Positions 52,342 through 60,651 of a stretch of DNA of 64,000 bases are shown here, piece by piece. The notes beneath the pieces are model-generated. The model was not told the DNA's origin, searched no databases, and saw only the letters and a list, made by a program, of their open reading frames with translations. How positions within the stretch are numbered: position 1 is the first letter of the stretch; every line of letters starts with the position of its first letter. The DNA is from Comamonadaceae bacterium (GTDB lineage: Bacteria; Pseudomonadota; Gammaproteobacteria; Burkholderiales; Burkholderiaceae_C), in the NCBI GenBank assembly GCA_947443645.1, contig CANEXF010000002.1, positions 124,001 to 188,000 on the forward strand. The letters run 5' to 3'. The position numbers and the translations under genes were made by a program.

Positions 52342-52363
52342 AAAAAGAACGGTCGTTCTTTTT
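52342..52363. promoter_or_regulatory. Perfect inverted repeat immediately after the etf -10 box
   Basis: Arms AAAAAGAACG and CGTTCTTTTT with a 2-base GT spacer. It covers the likely transcription start, an ideal repressor site. The core GAACGGTCGTTC has the look of a TetR-family operator; betaproteobacterial fatty-acid regulators such as FadP are candidates by analogy only. Confidence 0.6.
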
Positions 52364-52461
52364 GTTGCTTTTCACTGTTATCCAAGCCTTTCATTCGAGC
52401 TGTTTCCCAACCTTGGGCGGGTGGTTTACTGTCTGCAGCGGCATAGAATGCAGGGCTTACC

Positions 52462-52477
52462 TTTACGTAAACGTCAA
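52462..52477. promoter_or_regulatory. LiuR-like operator upstream of etfB
   Basis: TTTACGTAAACGTCAA, with the internal perfect palindrome TTTACGTAAA, lies about 25 bases before etfB. From memory it resembles MerR-family LiuR sites described for branched-chain amino acid catabolism genes in proteobacteria. No liuR gene is in the window. Confidence 0.55.
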
Positions 52478-52500
52478 TTAACAAACTCTGGAGCCCTCTC

Positions 52501-53250
52501 ATGAAGGTCTTGGTCCCCGTCAAACGTGTAGTCGACTACAACGTCAAAGTCCGCGTCAAATCAGACGGCACCGGTGTTGATATCGCCAACGTCAAGATGA
52601 GCATGAACCCGTTTGATGAAATCGCCATCGAAGAGGCGACCCGGCTCAAGGAAAAGGGCGTCGTCACCGAGGTCATCGCGGTGAGCTGCGGCGTGCTGCA
52701 ATGCCAGGAAACCCTGCGCACCGCCATGGCGATTGGGGCCGACCGCGCCATCCTGGTTGAGACCGCAGAAGAGCTGCAGCCGCTGGCTGTGGCCAAGCTG
52801 CTCAAGGCGCTGGTGGACAAAGAGCAACCTCAGCTGGTGATTCTGGGCAAGCAGGCGATTGACGATGACTGCAACCAGACCGGCCAGATGCTGGCGGCCT
52901 TGCTGGGCTGGCCACAAGCCACCTTCGCGTCCAAAGTCGAAGTCTCGGGCGACAAGGTGCTGGTCACGCGCGAGGTCGATGGCGGTCTGGAAACGCTCTC
53001 ACTGAGCCTGCCAGCCATCATCACGACCGACCTGCGCCTCAATGAGCCGCGTTATGTGACGCTGCCCAACATCATGAAGGCCAAGAAAAAGCAGCTCGAC
53101 AACTTCAAACCCGAAGATCTCGGTGTGGACGTCAAGCCGCGCATCAAGACCCTCAAGGTCAGCGAGCCGCCCAAGCGCAGCGCCGGTATCAAGGTGGCCG
53201 ACGTCGCCGCGCTGGTTGACAAGCTCAAAAACGAAGCCAAAGTAATCTAA
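52501..53250 (+). CDS. etfB: Electron transfer flavoprotein beta subunit
   Basis: A 249-residue AMP-binding subunit of ETF, which takes electrons from acyl-CoA dehydrogenases. It starts [20 protein letters not shown] and shows [70 protein letters not shown] and [37 protein letters not shown], the signature region. A GGAG lies 7 bases before the ATG. Two operator-like palindromes lie upstream. etfA follows 13 bases later. Confidence 0.97.
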   Translation: MKVLVPVKRVVDYNVKVRVKSDGTGVDIANVKMSMNPFDEIAIEEATRLKEKGVVTEVIAVSCGVLQCQETLRTAMAIGADRAILVETAEELQPLAVAKLLKALVDKEQPQLVILGKQAIDDDCNQTGQMLAALLGWPQATFASKVEVSGDKVLVTREVDGGLETLSLSLPAIITTDLRLNEPRYVTLPNIMKAKKKQLDNFKPEDLGVDVKPRIKTLKVSEPPKRSAGIKVADVAALVDKLKNEAKVI

Positions 53251-53263
53251 GGGATTGATTGAC

Positions 53264-54196
53264 ATGACCGCATTAGTAATCGCCGAACACGACAACCTGT
53301 CCATCAAGCCCGCCACCCTGAACACCGTGACTGCTGCCGCCCAGTGCGGCGGTGATGTGCATGTGCTGGTGGCCGGCAAGGGCGCTGAAGGCGCTGCAAA
53401 AGCCGCGGCCCAAATCATGGGCGTCGCCAAAGTCATACACGTTGAGGGTGAGCAGTTTGCCCACGGCCTGGCTGAAAACATGGCCGCGCAGATTTTGTCC
53501 ATCGCCAGCAGCTACTCGCACATCCTGTTTCCAGCCACGGCATCGGGCAAAAACATTGCGCCCCGCGTCGCTGCGACGCTTGATGTGGGCCAGATTTCCG
53601 ACATCACCAAGGTCGATGCTGCAGACACCTTCGAGCGACCGATTTACGCCGGTAACGCGATTGCCATCGTGCAAAGCCTTGATGCAACCAAAGTCATCAC
53701 GGTTCGCACTACTGGCTTTGACGCGGCGGCCGCGACCGGTGGTTCTGCCGCCGTGGACGTGCTGGCCGGTGTCGCCGACAGCGGCAAGTCCACGTTTGTG
53801 GGTTCCGAGATTGCCAAGAGCGACCGTCCAGAGCTGACCGCTGCCAAGATCATCGTCTCGGGTGGCCGGGCCTTGGGATCTGCTGAAAAATTCAACGAGA
53901 TCATGACGCCGCTGGCCGACAAGCTGGGCGCCGCAATGGGCGCGTCGCGCGCTGCGGTTGACGCCGGTTACGCGCCCAACGACTGGCAGGTCGGCCAGAC
54001 CGGCAAGATCGTCGCGCCACAGCTTTATGTTGCCGCCGGCATCTCGGGCGCCATCCAGCATCTGGCCGGCATGAAGGACAGCAAGGTCATCGTCGCGATC
54101 AACAAGGACGAAGAAGCGCCGATCTTTTCTGTGGCCGACTACGGGCTGGTCGCCGACCTGTTTGTGGCGGTGCCGGAGCTGGTCGCTGCGCTGTAA
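53264..54196 (+). CDS. etfA: Electron transfer flavoprotein alpha subunit
   Basis: About 310 residues. The N-terminal domain starts [22 protein letters not shown]. The C-terminal FAD-binding domain shows [94 protein letters not shown], all strongly conserved. With EtfB it passes electrons from acyl-CoA dehydrogenases to ETF-quinone oxidoreductase. A TTG nine bases upstream is in frame, but the ATG fits the family. A strong terminator follows the stop. Confidence 0.97.
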   Translation: MTALVIAEHDNLSIKPATLNTVTAAAQCGGDVHVLVAGKGAEGAAKAAAQIMGVAKVIHVEGEQFAHGLAENMAAQILSIASSYSHILFPATASGKNIAPRVAATLDVGQISDITKVDAADTFERPIYAGNAIAIVQSLDATKVITVRTTGFDAAAATGGSAAVDVLAGVADSGKSTFVGSEIAKSDRPELTAAKIIVSGGRALGSAEKFNEIMTPLADKLGAAMGASRAAVDAGYAPNDWQVGQTGKIVAPQLYVAAGISGAIQHLAGMKDSKVIVAINKDEEAPIFSVADYGLVADLFVAVPELVAAL

Positions 54197-54207
54197 TTGA
54201 CAGACCC

Positions 54208-54236
54208 AAAAAGGCATCGCTAGCGCTGCCTTTTTT
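54208..54236 (+). terminator. Rho-independent terminator after etfA
   Basis: AAAAAGGCA pairs with TGCCTTTTT around a self-complementary CGCTAGCG loop, followed by a T-run, 12 bases after the etfA stop. It separates etfBA from the acyl-CoA dehydrogenase gene. Confidence 0.9.
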
Positions 54237-54284
54237 GTTGGCCGGATGTCGGCCAGATGAAGACCTGAATCACGGAGACACGAC

Positions 54285-56075
54285 ATGACGTACAAAGCCC
54301 CTCTCAAGGACATGCTGTTTGATATCCAGCATCTGGCCAATATTGACCAGATTGCGCAGATCCCAGGCTTTGAAGATGCGGGCTTTGAGACGGCGCAGGC
54401 CGTGCTCGAGGAGTGCGCCAAGTTCAACGAGGGCGTGCTGTCTCCGCTGAACTGGGAGGGTGACAAAAACCCGTCCAGCTTTCAATCCGGTGTGGTGACC
54501 ACCACCCCCGGTTTCAAGGAAGCCTTCAAGCAGTATGTGGAAGGCGGCTGGCAGGGCTTGCAGCATCCGGCTGATTTTGGCGGCCAGGGCCTGCCCAAGA
54601 CCATAGGCGCGGCTTGTGGCGAGATGCTGAACTCGGCCAATATGAGTTTTGCCTTGTGCCCGCTGCTCAGCGATGGCGCGATTGAAGCCTTGCTGACGGC
54701 CGGCTCCGACGAGCTCAAGGCGGTCTACCTCGAAAAACTCGTGAGCGGTCAGTGGACCGGCACCATGAACCTGACCGAGCCACAGGCCGGTTCCGATCTG
54801 GCCATGGTGCGTAGCCGCGCCGAGCCGCAGCTTGACGGCACTTACAAGGTATTTGGCACCAAGATTTACATCACCTACGGTGAACACGACATGGCCGAGA
54901 ACATCGTCCATCTGGTGCTGGCGCGCGTCAGTGGCGCGCCTGAGGGTGTCAAGGGCATCAGCCTGTTTGTCGTGCCCAAATTTATGGTCGGCAAGGATGG
55001 CACGCTGGGTGCGCGCAACGACGTGCATTGCGTGAGCATCGAGCACAAACTTGGCATCAAGGCTTCGCCCACCGCCGTGCTGCAGTACGGCGACAACGGC
55101 GGCGCGGTCGGCTACCTTGTCGGCGAGGAGAACCGCGGCCTTGAGTACATGTTCATCATGATGAATTCAGCGCGTTACGCGGTGGGCATGCAGGGCATTG
55201 CGATTGCCGAGCGCGCGTATCAAAAGGCGGTGAGCTTTGCCAAGGACCGCGTGCAGAGCCGGCCTGTTGACGGCTCGATCAAGGCCAGTGCGCCCATCAT
55301 CCATCACCCAGACGTCAAGCGCATGCTGATGACCATGCGCGCCACTATCGAGGGCTGCCGCGCCATGGCATCCGTCGCCGCTGCGGCCTACGACGCGAAC
55401 CACCACCATCCGGATGCCGAGGTGCGCAAGCAGAACCAGGCGTTTTATGAATTCATGGTGCCGCTGGTCAAGGGCTACAGCACCGAGATGAGTCTGGAAG
55501 TCACGTCCATGGGCGTGCAGGTGCATGGCGGCATGGGATTCATCGAGGAGACCGGTGCCGCGCAGTACTACCGTGACGCCAAGATACTGACGATTTACGA
55601 AGGCACGACGGCGATCCAGGCCAATGACCTGGTGGGCCGCAAGACCTCGCGTGACGGTGGCCAGACCGCCAAGGCGATTGCCGCACAGATTGAAGCGACT
55701 GAAAAAGAGCTGCTCAAGCAGGGCAGCGCAGACGCGGTGGCCGTGGCCAGACGTCTGAAGGCCGCGCGCCTGGCTTTTGTCGATGTGGTGGACTTTGTTG
55801 CTGCCAATACCAAGGCCAGTCCCAACGCCGTCTTTGCCGGCAGCGTGCCTTATCTGATGCTTGCGGGCAATCTGGTGGCGGGCTGGCAGATGGCGCGCGC
55901 CCTGCTGGTGGCCCAGGAGCAGCTGGCTTTGGGGGTCGATGCGGCCTTCATGAAAGCCAAGATCATCACTGCCCGCTTTTACGCCGACCATCTGCTAACC
56001 AAGGCCCCAGGGATGCGCGACAGCATTGTCGAAGGCGCTGACTGCGTGACAGCACTGGCACTCGAGGCTTTCTGA
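54285..56075 (+). CDS. Acyl-CoA dehydrogenase, long (DmdC/AcdA-like) type
   Basis: A 596-residue flavoenzyme with the N-terminal extension typical of the roughly 600-residue branch ([23 protein letters not shown]). Conserved blocks are [36 protein letters not shown] (FAD-binding region), and [25 protein letters not shown] with the catalytic Glu near residue 437. A C-terminal acyl-CoA dehydrogenase C domain follows. DmdC of this type oxidises methylmercaptopropionyl-CoA, but other members act on different acyl-CoAs; the substrate is open. It follows etfBA, its electron acceptor, and a GGAG precedes the ATG. Confidence 0.93.
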   Translation: MTYKAPLKDMLFDIQHLANIDQIAQIPGFEDAGFETAQAVLEECAKFNEGVLSPLNWEGDKNPSSFQSGVVTTTPGFKEAFKQYVEGGWQGLQHPADFGGQGLPKTIGAACGEMLNSANMSFALCPLLSDGAIEALLTAGSDELKAVYLEKLVSGQWTGTMNLTEPQAGSDLAMVRSRAEPQLDGTYKVFGTKIYITYGEHDMAENIVHLVLARVSGAPEGVKGISLFVVPKFMVGKDGTLGARNDVHCVSIEHKLGIKASPTAVLQYGDNGGAVGYLVGEENRGLEYMFIMMNSARYAVGMQGIAIAERAYQKAVSFAKDRVQSRPVDGSIKASAPIIHHPDVKRMLMTMRATIEGCRAMASVAAAAYDANHHHPDAEVRKQNQAFYEFMVPLVKGYSTEMSLEVTSMGVQVHGGMGFIEETGAAQYYRDAKILTIYEGTTAIQANDLVGRKTSRDGGQTAKAIAAQIEATEKELLKQGSADAVAVARRLKAARLAFVDVVDFVAANTKASPNAVFAGSVPYLMLAGNLVAGWQMARALLVAQEQLALGVDAAFMKAKIITARFYADHLLTKAPGMRDSIVEGADCVTALALEAF

Positions 56076-56077
56076 AC

Positions 56078-56150
56078 TGCTATTTATTTGGAAGCTGTCT
56101 GCGCCCGTCGGTAAAGGGCTGCAGACCTTTTTTGCATTGCTTTTGAGCTG
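56078..56150 (+). repeat. Dispersed repeat B, intergenic copy
   Basis: GCTATTTATTTGGAAGCTGT, then CTGCGCCCGTCGGTAAAGGG and CTGCAGACC. It lies between the acyl-CoA dehydrogenase and nitronate monooxygenase genes. It matches the inverted copy inside the transglutaminase gene at 34741. Confidence 0.6.
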
Positions 56151-56201
56151 TTTGTCATTTCTGGTGGCGCAAAACTCCACTTTTGCTTGATCAAGGAACC
56201 C

Positions 56202-57161
56202 ATGTCCAGACTGCCCGCGCCGCTTAACAACCTGCCGCTGCCCATCATCGGTTCACCGCTGTTCATCATCAGCAACCCCAAGCTGGTCATTGCGCAATGC
56301 ATTGCCGGCGTGGTCGGCTCCATGCCGGCCCTCAACGCACGGCCCGCCGAGCTGCTTGAAGCCTGGCTGATTGAAATCACCGAAGCGCTGGCCGCCTACA
56401 ACCAGGCCCATCCGGACAAGCCGGCCGCCCCATTTGCCATCAACCAGATCGTGCATAAGTCCAATGACAGGCTGGCGCACGACATGGCTTTGTGCGTGAA
56501 GTACAAGGTGCCCATCATCATCACCAGCCTGGGCGCGCGCGAAGACATCAATGCCGCGGCGCACAGCTACGGCGGCGTAGTGTTGCACGACATCATCAAC
56601 AACAAGTTCGCCCACAAGGCGATCGAGAAGGGCGCTGACGGTCTTATCGCCGTGGCGGCCGGTGCTGGCGGCCACGCCGGGGTCAAAAGCCCGTTTGCAC
56701 TGATTCAGGAAATCCGCCAGTGGTTTGACGGCCCGATCGCCTTGTCGGGCGCCATCGCCAGCGGCGGCGCGGTGCTGGCAGCGCAGGCCATGGGGGCTGA
56801 CTTTGCCTACATCGGCTCGGCCTTTATCGCGACTGAAGAAGCGCGCGCATCGGATGCCTACAAGCAGGCGATTGTCGACAGCAGCTCTGACGACATCGTC
56901 TACAGCAACCTGTTCACCGGCGTACACGGCAACTACCTCGCGCCCTCGATTCGTGCTGCCGGCATGGACCCGGAGAACTTGCCCCAGAGCGATGCCAGCA
57001 AGATGAATTTTGGTGCTGACAAGTCCAAGGCCTGGAAAGACATCTGGGGCTGCGGCCAGGGCATAGGTGCGATCACCAAGGTGCAGACGACGGCCGATCT
57101 TGTGGCCCAGCTCAAGCGCGAGTACGACCAGGCGCGTGCGCGCTTGCTGGCACTGGCCTGA
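56202..57161 (+). CDS. Nitronate monooxygenase
   Basis: A 319-residue FMN-dependent TIM-barrel oxygenase that converts nitronates (for example propionate 3-nitronate) to aldehydes and nitrite. The motif blocks are LPIIGSPLFIISNP, AAGAGGHAGVKSPFALI with the active-site His (near residue 156), ALSGAIASGGAVLAAQAMGADFAYIGSAFIATEEARASDAYK and GQGIGAITKVQTTADLV. An AAGGA precedes the ATG at 56202; earlier in-frame residues are unlike the family. Its link to the acyl-CoA operon is unclear. Confidence 0.92.
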   Translation: MSRLPAPLNNLPLPIIGSPLFIISNPKLVIAQCIAGVVGSMPALNARPAELLEAWLIEITEALAAYNQAHPDKPAAPFAINQIVHKSNDRLAHDMALCVKYKVPIIITSLGAREDINAAAHSYGGVVLHDIINNKFAHKAIEKGADGLIAVAAGAGGHAGVKSPFALIQEIRQWFDGPIALSGAIASGGAVLAAQAMGADFAYIGSAFIATEEARASDAYKQAIVDSSSDDIVYSNLFTGVHGNYLAPSIRAAGMDPENLPQSDASKMNFGADKSKAWKDIWGCGQGIGAITKVQTTADLVAQLKREYDQARARLLALA

Positions 57162-57208
57162 GGCTGCCTAAAGGCCAACACAAGCCGCTGCACGCACGGC
57201 AAACGCAG

Positions 57209-57613
57209 TTATTCAAGGTCTTCTATCACCAAAAGATGGTAGCGCTGGGCATAGCTAAAGCCGGGTTTTCGGGCCGCACGCATCAGGCGTTCAGTGTCCT
57301 GGTCCGAGCTGACCTTGACCATCAGGGCGTGATGGCCCAGGCGCGCCAGATCGACATATTTGCGCACGGTGGCGCCCTCGGTTCCGACCGAGGGCAGGGC
57401 GATGTCGGAGTCGCCCTCGACTTTGCCGATGTCGCGCAAAATCACCTCTGGGCTCAGGCGCATGACTTGTTCGGTGTCCTCGTGCTTTCTTTGCAGCTCA
57501 AGCGCGACCTGATCGGCGTCTTCGGCGTTGGCAAACATGATGAAGGCGTAGCCTCTGGGATAAAAAATGCCGCCCAGCGTCAGCATGTCGGTGCTCAGTT
57601 TGAAGTTTTTCAT
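57209..57613 (-). CDS. Conserved hypothetical protein (134 residues)
   Basis: I do not recognise this family. The ATG at 57613 (MKNFKLSTDMLTLGGIFYPRGYAFIMFANAEDADQVALELQ) gives a small alpha/beta protein. The GYAFIMFANAEDADQVALEL segment resembles an RNA-recognition beta-alpha pattern, but RNP signatures are not visible; this is speculation. No signal peptide or membrane helix is seen. It ends EPVVLK-like in neither sense; the C-terminus is YAQRYHLLVIEDLE. It is convergent with the nitronate monooxygenase gene (47 bases between stops) and about 150 bases from the M14-like gene. Confidence 0.75.
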   Translation of the reverse strand: MKNFKLSTDMLTLGGIFYPRGYAFIMFANAEDADQVALELQRKHEDTEQVMRLSPEVILRDIGKVEGDSDIALPSVGTEGATVRKYVDLARLGHHALMVKVSSDQDTERLMRAARKPGFSYAQRYHLLVIEDLE

Positions 57614-57765
57614 GATGCGTTCTTTCGGGCTTGATAAAGTGGCCGGCACCACTCTGGACCATTGGGATGCACCAACGCTGGGCGGGCTGTCGGCCTTAGC
57701 CATGCGGGCTTGTAAGACGCCAGCGCCAGTGTGCGCTTGATGGCGCCTGGACCCACGGCATGGAA

Positions 57766-59526
57766 TCAGGGAAGTTCTTCAAGTTTGAGCAGGGGCGGTG
57801 TCATCACCCGCACCGTGCCTGGCAGTGCCTCCAAAACTCGGTTGGCGAAAAAGCTGCTTGGCGTATCGGGCTCCAGCGCTGCAACGACCAGGTTGGCCAG
57901 TGGCTGGTTCAGTGGCACGTAGTAGCTGCCGCGCGGCACATCCACCAAGCCGCGCGACAGGCCGAGCGCGAGCTGCACGCGAGCCCGGCCTTCGCTCGGG
58001 CTGCTTGCGCTTTCGAGGTAGGCGTCGCCCAGCACCGCGCCAGCTTCAGCGACACGCAGAACCTGAACGCCATGCAGGCGCAAGCGTTCAATTGCGAGGC
58101 TCGAGTCGGCTGACAGCCAGTAGCCGCAGGGGCGCGCACGCACCTTGACGGTGCGTAATACCAGCGAAGATTGCCACTCGACCATGACCGATTTGTCAGC
58201 CCCGCTTATCCGGTCCAGCATCTGCAGTGCGTATTGCGTGGCCGTGGGTGCGGTTTCGATGATGGCCTGGTCTTTGCAGGCCAGCTCGCTGACTTCCTTG
58301 TCGAGATAGGGCAGCAGCTGGCCCAGTTCGGCCGCGCGCTGCGCGGTGCTGGCAAGCACGCTGGTGATGGCTGTGACATGGGTGTGCACGCGCCGCTGAA
58401 GTTGCAGCCGGCCAATGCCGACCCCGCGCGTCGCCAGCAGCAGGCTGATGCTGTTTTTCAAGCCATACACATTGCGCGCGTTCTCGGGCAGCGCGTCGCC
58501 CATGAAGACTTTCCTGTCTGCCGTGTCACCCGGTGTGCGGTAGTACCACTCGGTGCTCAGACCCTGGCGCGCAAGCGCTGCCAGCATGGGCTGGCGATAC
58601 CACTCCTCCTGGGCCTTGGTCAAAAACTCGGGCAGATTGGCCGTGCTGGCGTAGTGCAGCAGGGCGTCAAACTTGGGCACAGCGTCAAATCGGTCCATGA
58701 ACGGGCCTGTGACCGGGTATTCGTGCAAGTCGACGATCACTGCCGGGTGCAGATCCCGCACCAGCGCTGCCAGCGCTTGTGCCTCCGGTGTGGCCAGCAG
58801 CAGATGGTCGCGGTTGATGTCCCGGCCGTCCGAGCTTGCGCGCTGGTCGCGCGCCGCGCCATCAGGGTTGGCACGCGCCACGATCACCACGTTGATGCGT
58901 TCGAGCAGCGGCTGCAGCAGGCCTTGCGCGAGTTCACTGGCGATGACCAGCAGCGCTTCACTGCCGGCGGGTTCGTTGCCATGCTGCTGCGCTAGCAGCA
59001 GCACCGTGGGTCTGGCGCTGGCCCGCAAGGCGGCAGCGTCCGTGCCAGCCGCGCTCGTCAGCACCAGCGCTTCGAGCGTCTGGCCGTCTTGCGAGCGGCC
59101 ATAAGGCCGCACCGCAGCTTGCAGACCCACCGTTCGCGTCGCGGCCAATGCTTGATCGCGCAGCCAGCCGTGTATTTCCGACGCGGTGGTGAAGCTGCTG
59201 CGACCAGCTTGCAGGCCGGGCGTGCTGTAGACCACCGCAGGCGCAGGAAAACGGGCCGCAAGCGCCGAGCCATTGGGTGGCCGCGTGCCTGGGCTGGTGG
59301 TCGTTGCGGCGGGTGTCGTTGTCCTTGTTGGCGATGTGGGTGCAGGCCTTGGCTGGCTTGCAGGCGGCAAGGGCGCAATGCCTGAACCTGGCCAGGGCGG
59401 CAGGGGCGTCGAGCTGCAGGCCGTGAGCACCAAGGTCGCCAGCACGGGAACTGCCATGGGCGGGAAAAGTGCTTGAAAAAAGCTTTGTAAGTGCGGTTGA
59501 ACTTGAGCCGGTTTTTGCTTGGTCAT
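57766..59526 (-). CDS. Lipoprotein with M14 zinc carboxypeptidase-like domain
   Basis: About 586 residues. A signal ends VLATLVLTAC, a plausible lipobox. A Pro/Thr-rich linker (about 50-90) precedes an M14-like domain: zinc ligands in LAQQHGNEPAGSEAL (His and Glu, about residues 182-185) and in VDLHEYPV (His, about 265), Arg/Asn side chains in ANPDGAARDQ and GRDINRDHL. At the position where relatives have the catalytic Glu (ETRGVG-type) the sequence reads LLATRGVGIG, so that Glu appears to be Ala. The substrate is unknown and activity uncertain. The ATG at 59526 has an AAGG about 8 bases upstream. Confidence 0.85.
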   Translation of the reverse strand: MTKQKPAQVQPHLQSFFQALFPPMAVPVLATLVLTACSSTPLPPWPGSGIAPLPPASQPRPAPTSPTRTTTPAATTTSPGTRPPNGSALAARFPAPAVVYSTPGLQAGRSSFTTASEIHGWLRDQALAATRTVGLQAAVRPYGRSQDGQTLEALVLTSAAGTDAAALRASARPTVLLLAQQHGNEPAGSEALLVIASELAQGLLQPLLERINVVIVARANPDGAARDQRASSDGRDINRDHLLLATPEAQALAALVRDLHPAVIVDLHEYPVTGPFMDRFDAVPKFDALLHYASTANLPEFLTKAQEEWYRQPMLAALARQGLSTEWYYRTPGDTADRKVFMGDALPENARNVYGLKNSISLLLATRGVGIGRLQLQRRVHTHVTAITSVLASTAQRAAELGQLLPYLDKEVSELACKDQAIIETAPTATQYALQMLDRISGADKSVMVEWQSSLVLRTVKVRARPCGYWLSADSSLAIERLRLHGVQVLRVAEAGAVLGDAYLESASSPSEGRARVQLALGLSRGLVDVPRGSYYVPLNQPLANLVVAALEPDTPSSFFANRVLEALPGTVRVMTPPLLKLEELP

Positions 59527-59634
59527 GGGTTTACCTTGCATGTTCAGCGTCGCTAGAGCTGCGTTTGTACAGCGTCCATATTACTTTCCCGGCCCGCGCG
59601 GGGTCGTGCGCCCTGTTTCTGGGAAAATGGTGGC

Positions 59635-60651
59635 ATGTCCGACCCCTATGTTTTCTCGCCTCCACTTCAGCCGCCTTCACCTAACGGCATCAACCCCTGG
59701 CGCCTGAGTGTCGCGCCTATGATGGACTGGACTGATCGCCACTGCCGCTATTTTCACCGCCTGCTCAGCCGGCATGCCCTGCTGTACTCCGAGATGGTGA
59801 CCACGGGCGCGCTGATTCATGGCGACGTGGAGCGGCATCTGCGGCTGAACGCCGAGGAGCATCCGGTAGCGCTTCAGCTGGGCGGCAGCGAGCCAGCCGA
59901 CCTGGCGCATTGCGCCAAACTGGGCGAGCAGTGGGGCTATGACGAAATCAATATCAACTGCGGCTGCCCCAGCGAGCGCGTGCAGCGCGGCGCCTTTGGC
60001 GCCTGCCTGATGGCCGAACCCCAGCTGGTAGCCGACTGTGTCAAGGCCATGGTGGACGCGGTCAGCGTGCCTGTGACCGTCAAGCACCGCATTGGCATAG
60101 ACAAGGGCGAGAGCTATGAATTTGTGCGCGACTTTGTCGGCCAGGTTAGCGAGGCCGGCGCCAAGGTGTTCATCGTGCATGCGCGTAACGCCTGGCTCAA
60201 GGGCTTGAGTCCCAAGGAGAACCGCGAAGTGCCGCCGCTGCGCTACGAACTGGTTCACCGGCTCAAGCGCGAGTTTCCTTGCCTGACCATCGCCATCAAC
60301 GGCGGCATCAGCACCGGCGAGCAGATTGCCGAACAACTCGCTCAGGTCGACGGTGTCATGGTGGGCCGCGAGGCCTATCACAACCCCTGGGCGCTGGCTT
60401 CCTGGGATAGCGATTTTTTCGGCGCGCAAGCTTCAGCCTTGAGCCGTGAATCGGTGGAGGCGCAGATGGTGGCCTATATGGAGCGCGAGGCTGCGGCCAA
60501 CGGCACGCACTGGTATGCGATTGCCCGCCACATGTTGGGGCTGCGGCATGGTCAGCCGGGGGCGCGCCGCTGGCGCCAGGTTTGGAGTGATCACAAGCTC
60601 AAAGGCCTGCCAGCCGCCGCTGTCATGGCGCAAGCTGCTATCAAAATGTGA
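59635..60651 (+). CDS. dusA: tRNA-dihydrouridine synthase A
   Basis: A 338-residue FMN enzyme that reduces U20/U20a in the tRNA D-loop. The motifs are RLSVAPMMDWTDRHCRYF, LYSEMVTTGALIHGD, LQLGGSEPADLA, and NINCGCPSERVQRGAFGACLM with the active-site Cys; the RVQxGxFGACLM form is characteristic of DusA rather than DusB or DusC. Further segments are VKHRIGIDKGESYEFV and INGGISTGEQI, and VMVGREAYHNPW (FMN phosphate). The TGA at 60649-60651 directly abuts the stop codon of the convergent sensor kinase gene. Confidence 0.96.
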   Translation: MSDPYVFSPPLQPPSPNGINPWRLSVAPMMDWTDRHCRYFHRLLSRHALLYSEMVTTGALIHGDVERHLRLNAEEHPVALQLGGSEPADLAHCAKLGEQWGYDEININCGCPSERVQRGAFGACLMAEPQLVADCVKAMVDAVSVPVTVKHRIGIDKGESYEFVRDFVGQVSEAGAKVFIVHARNAWLKGLSPKENREVPPLRYELVHRLKREFPCLTIAINGGISTGEQIAEQLAQVDGVMVGREAYHNPWALASWDSDFFGAQASALSRESVEAQMVAYMEREAAANGTHWYAIARHMLGLRHGQPGARRWRQVWSDHKLKGLPAAAVMAQAAIKM

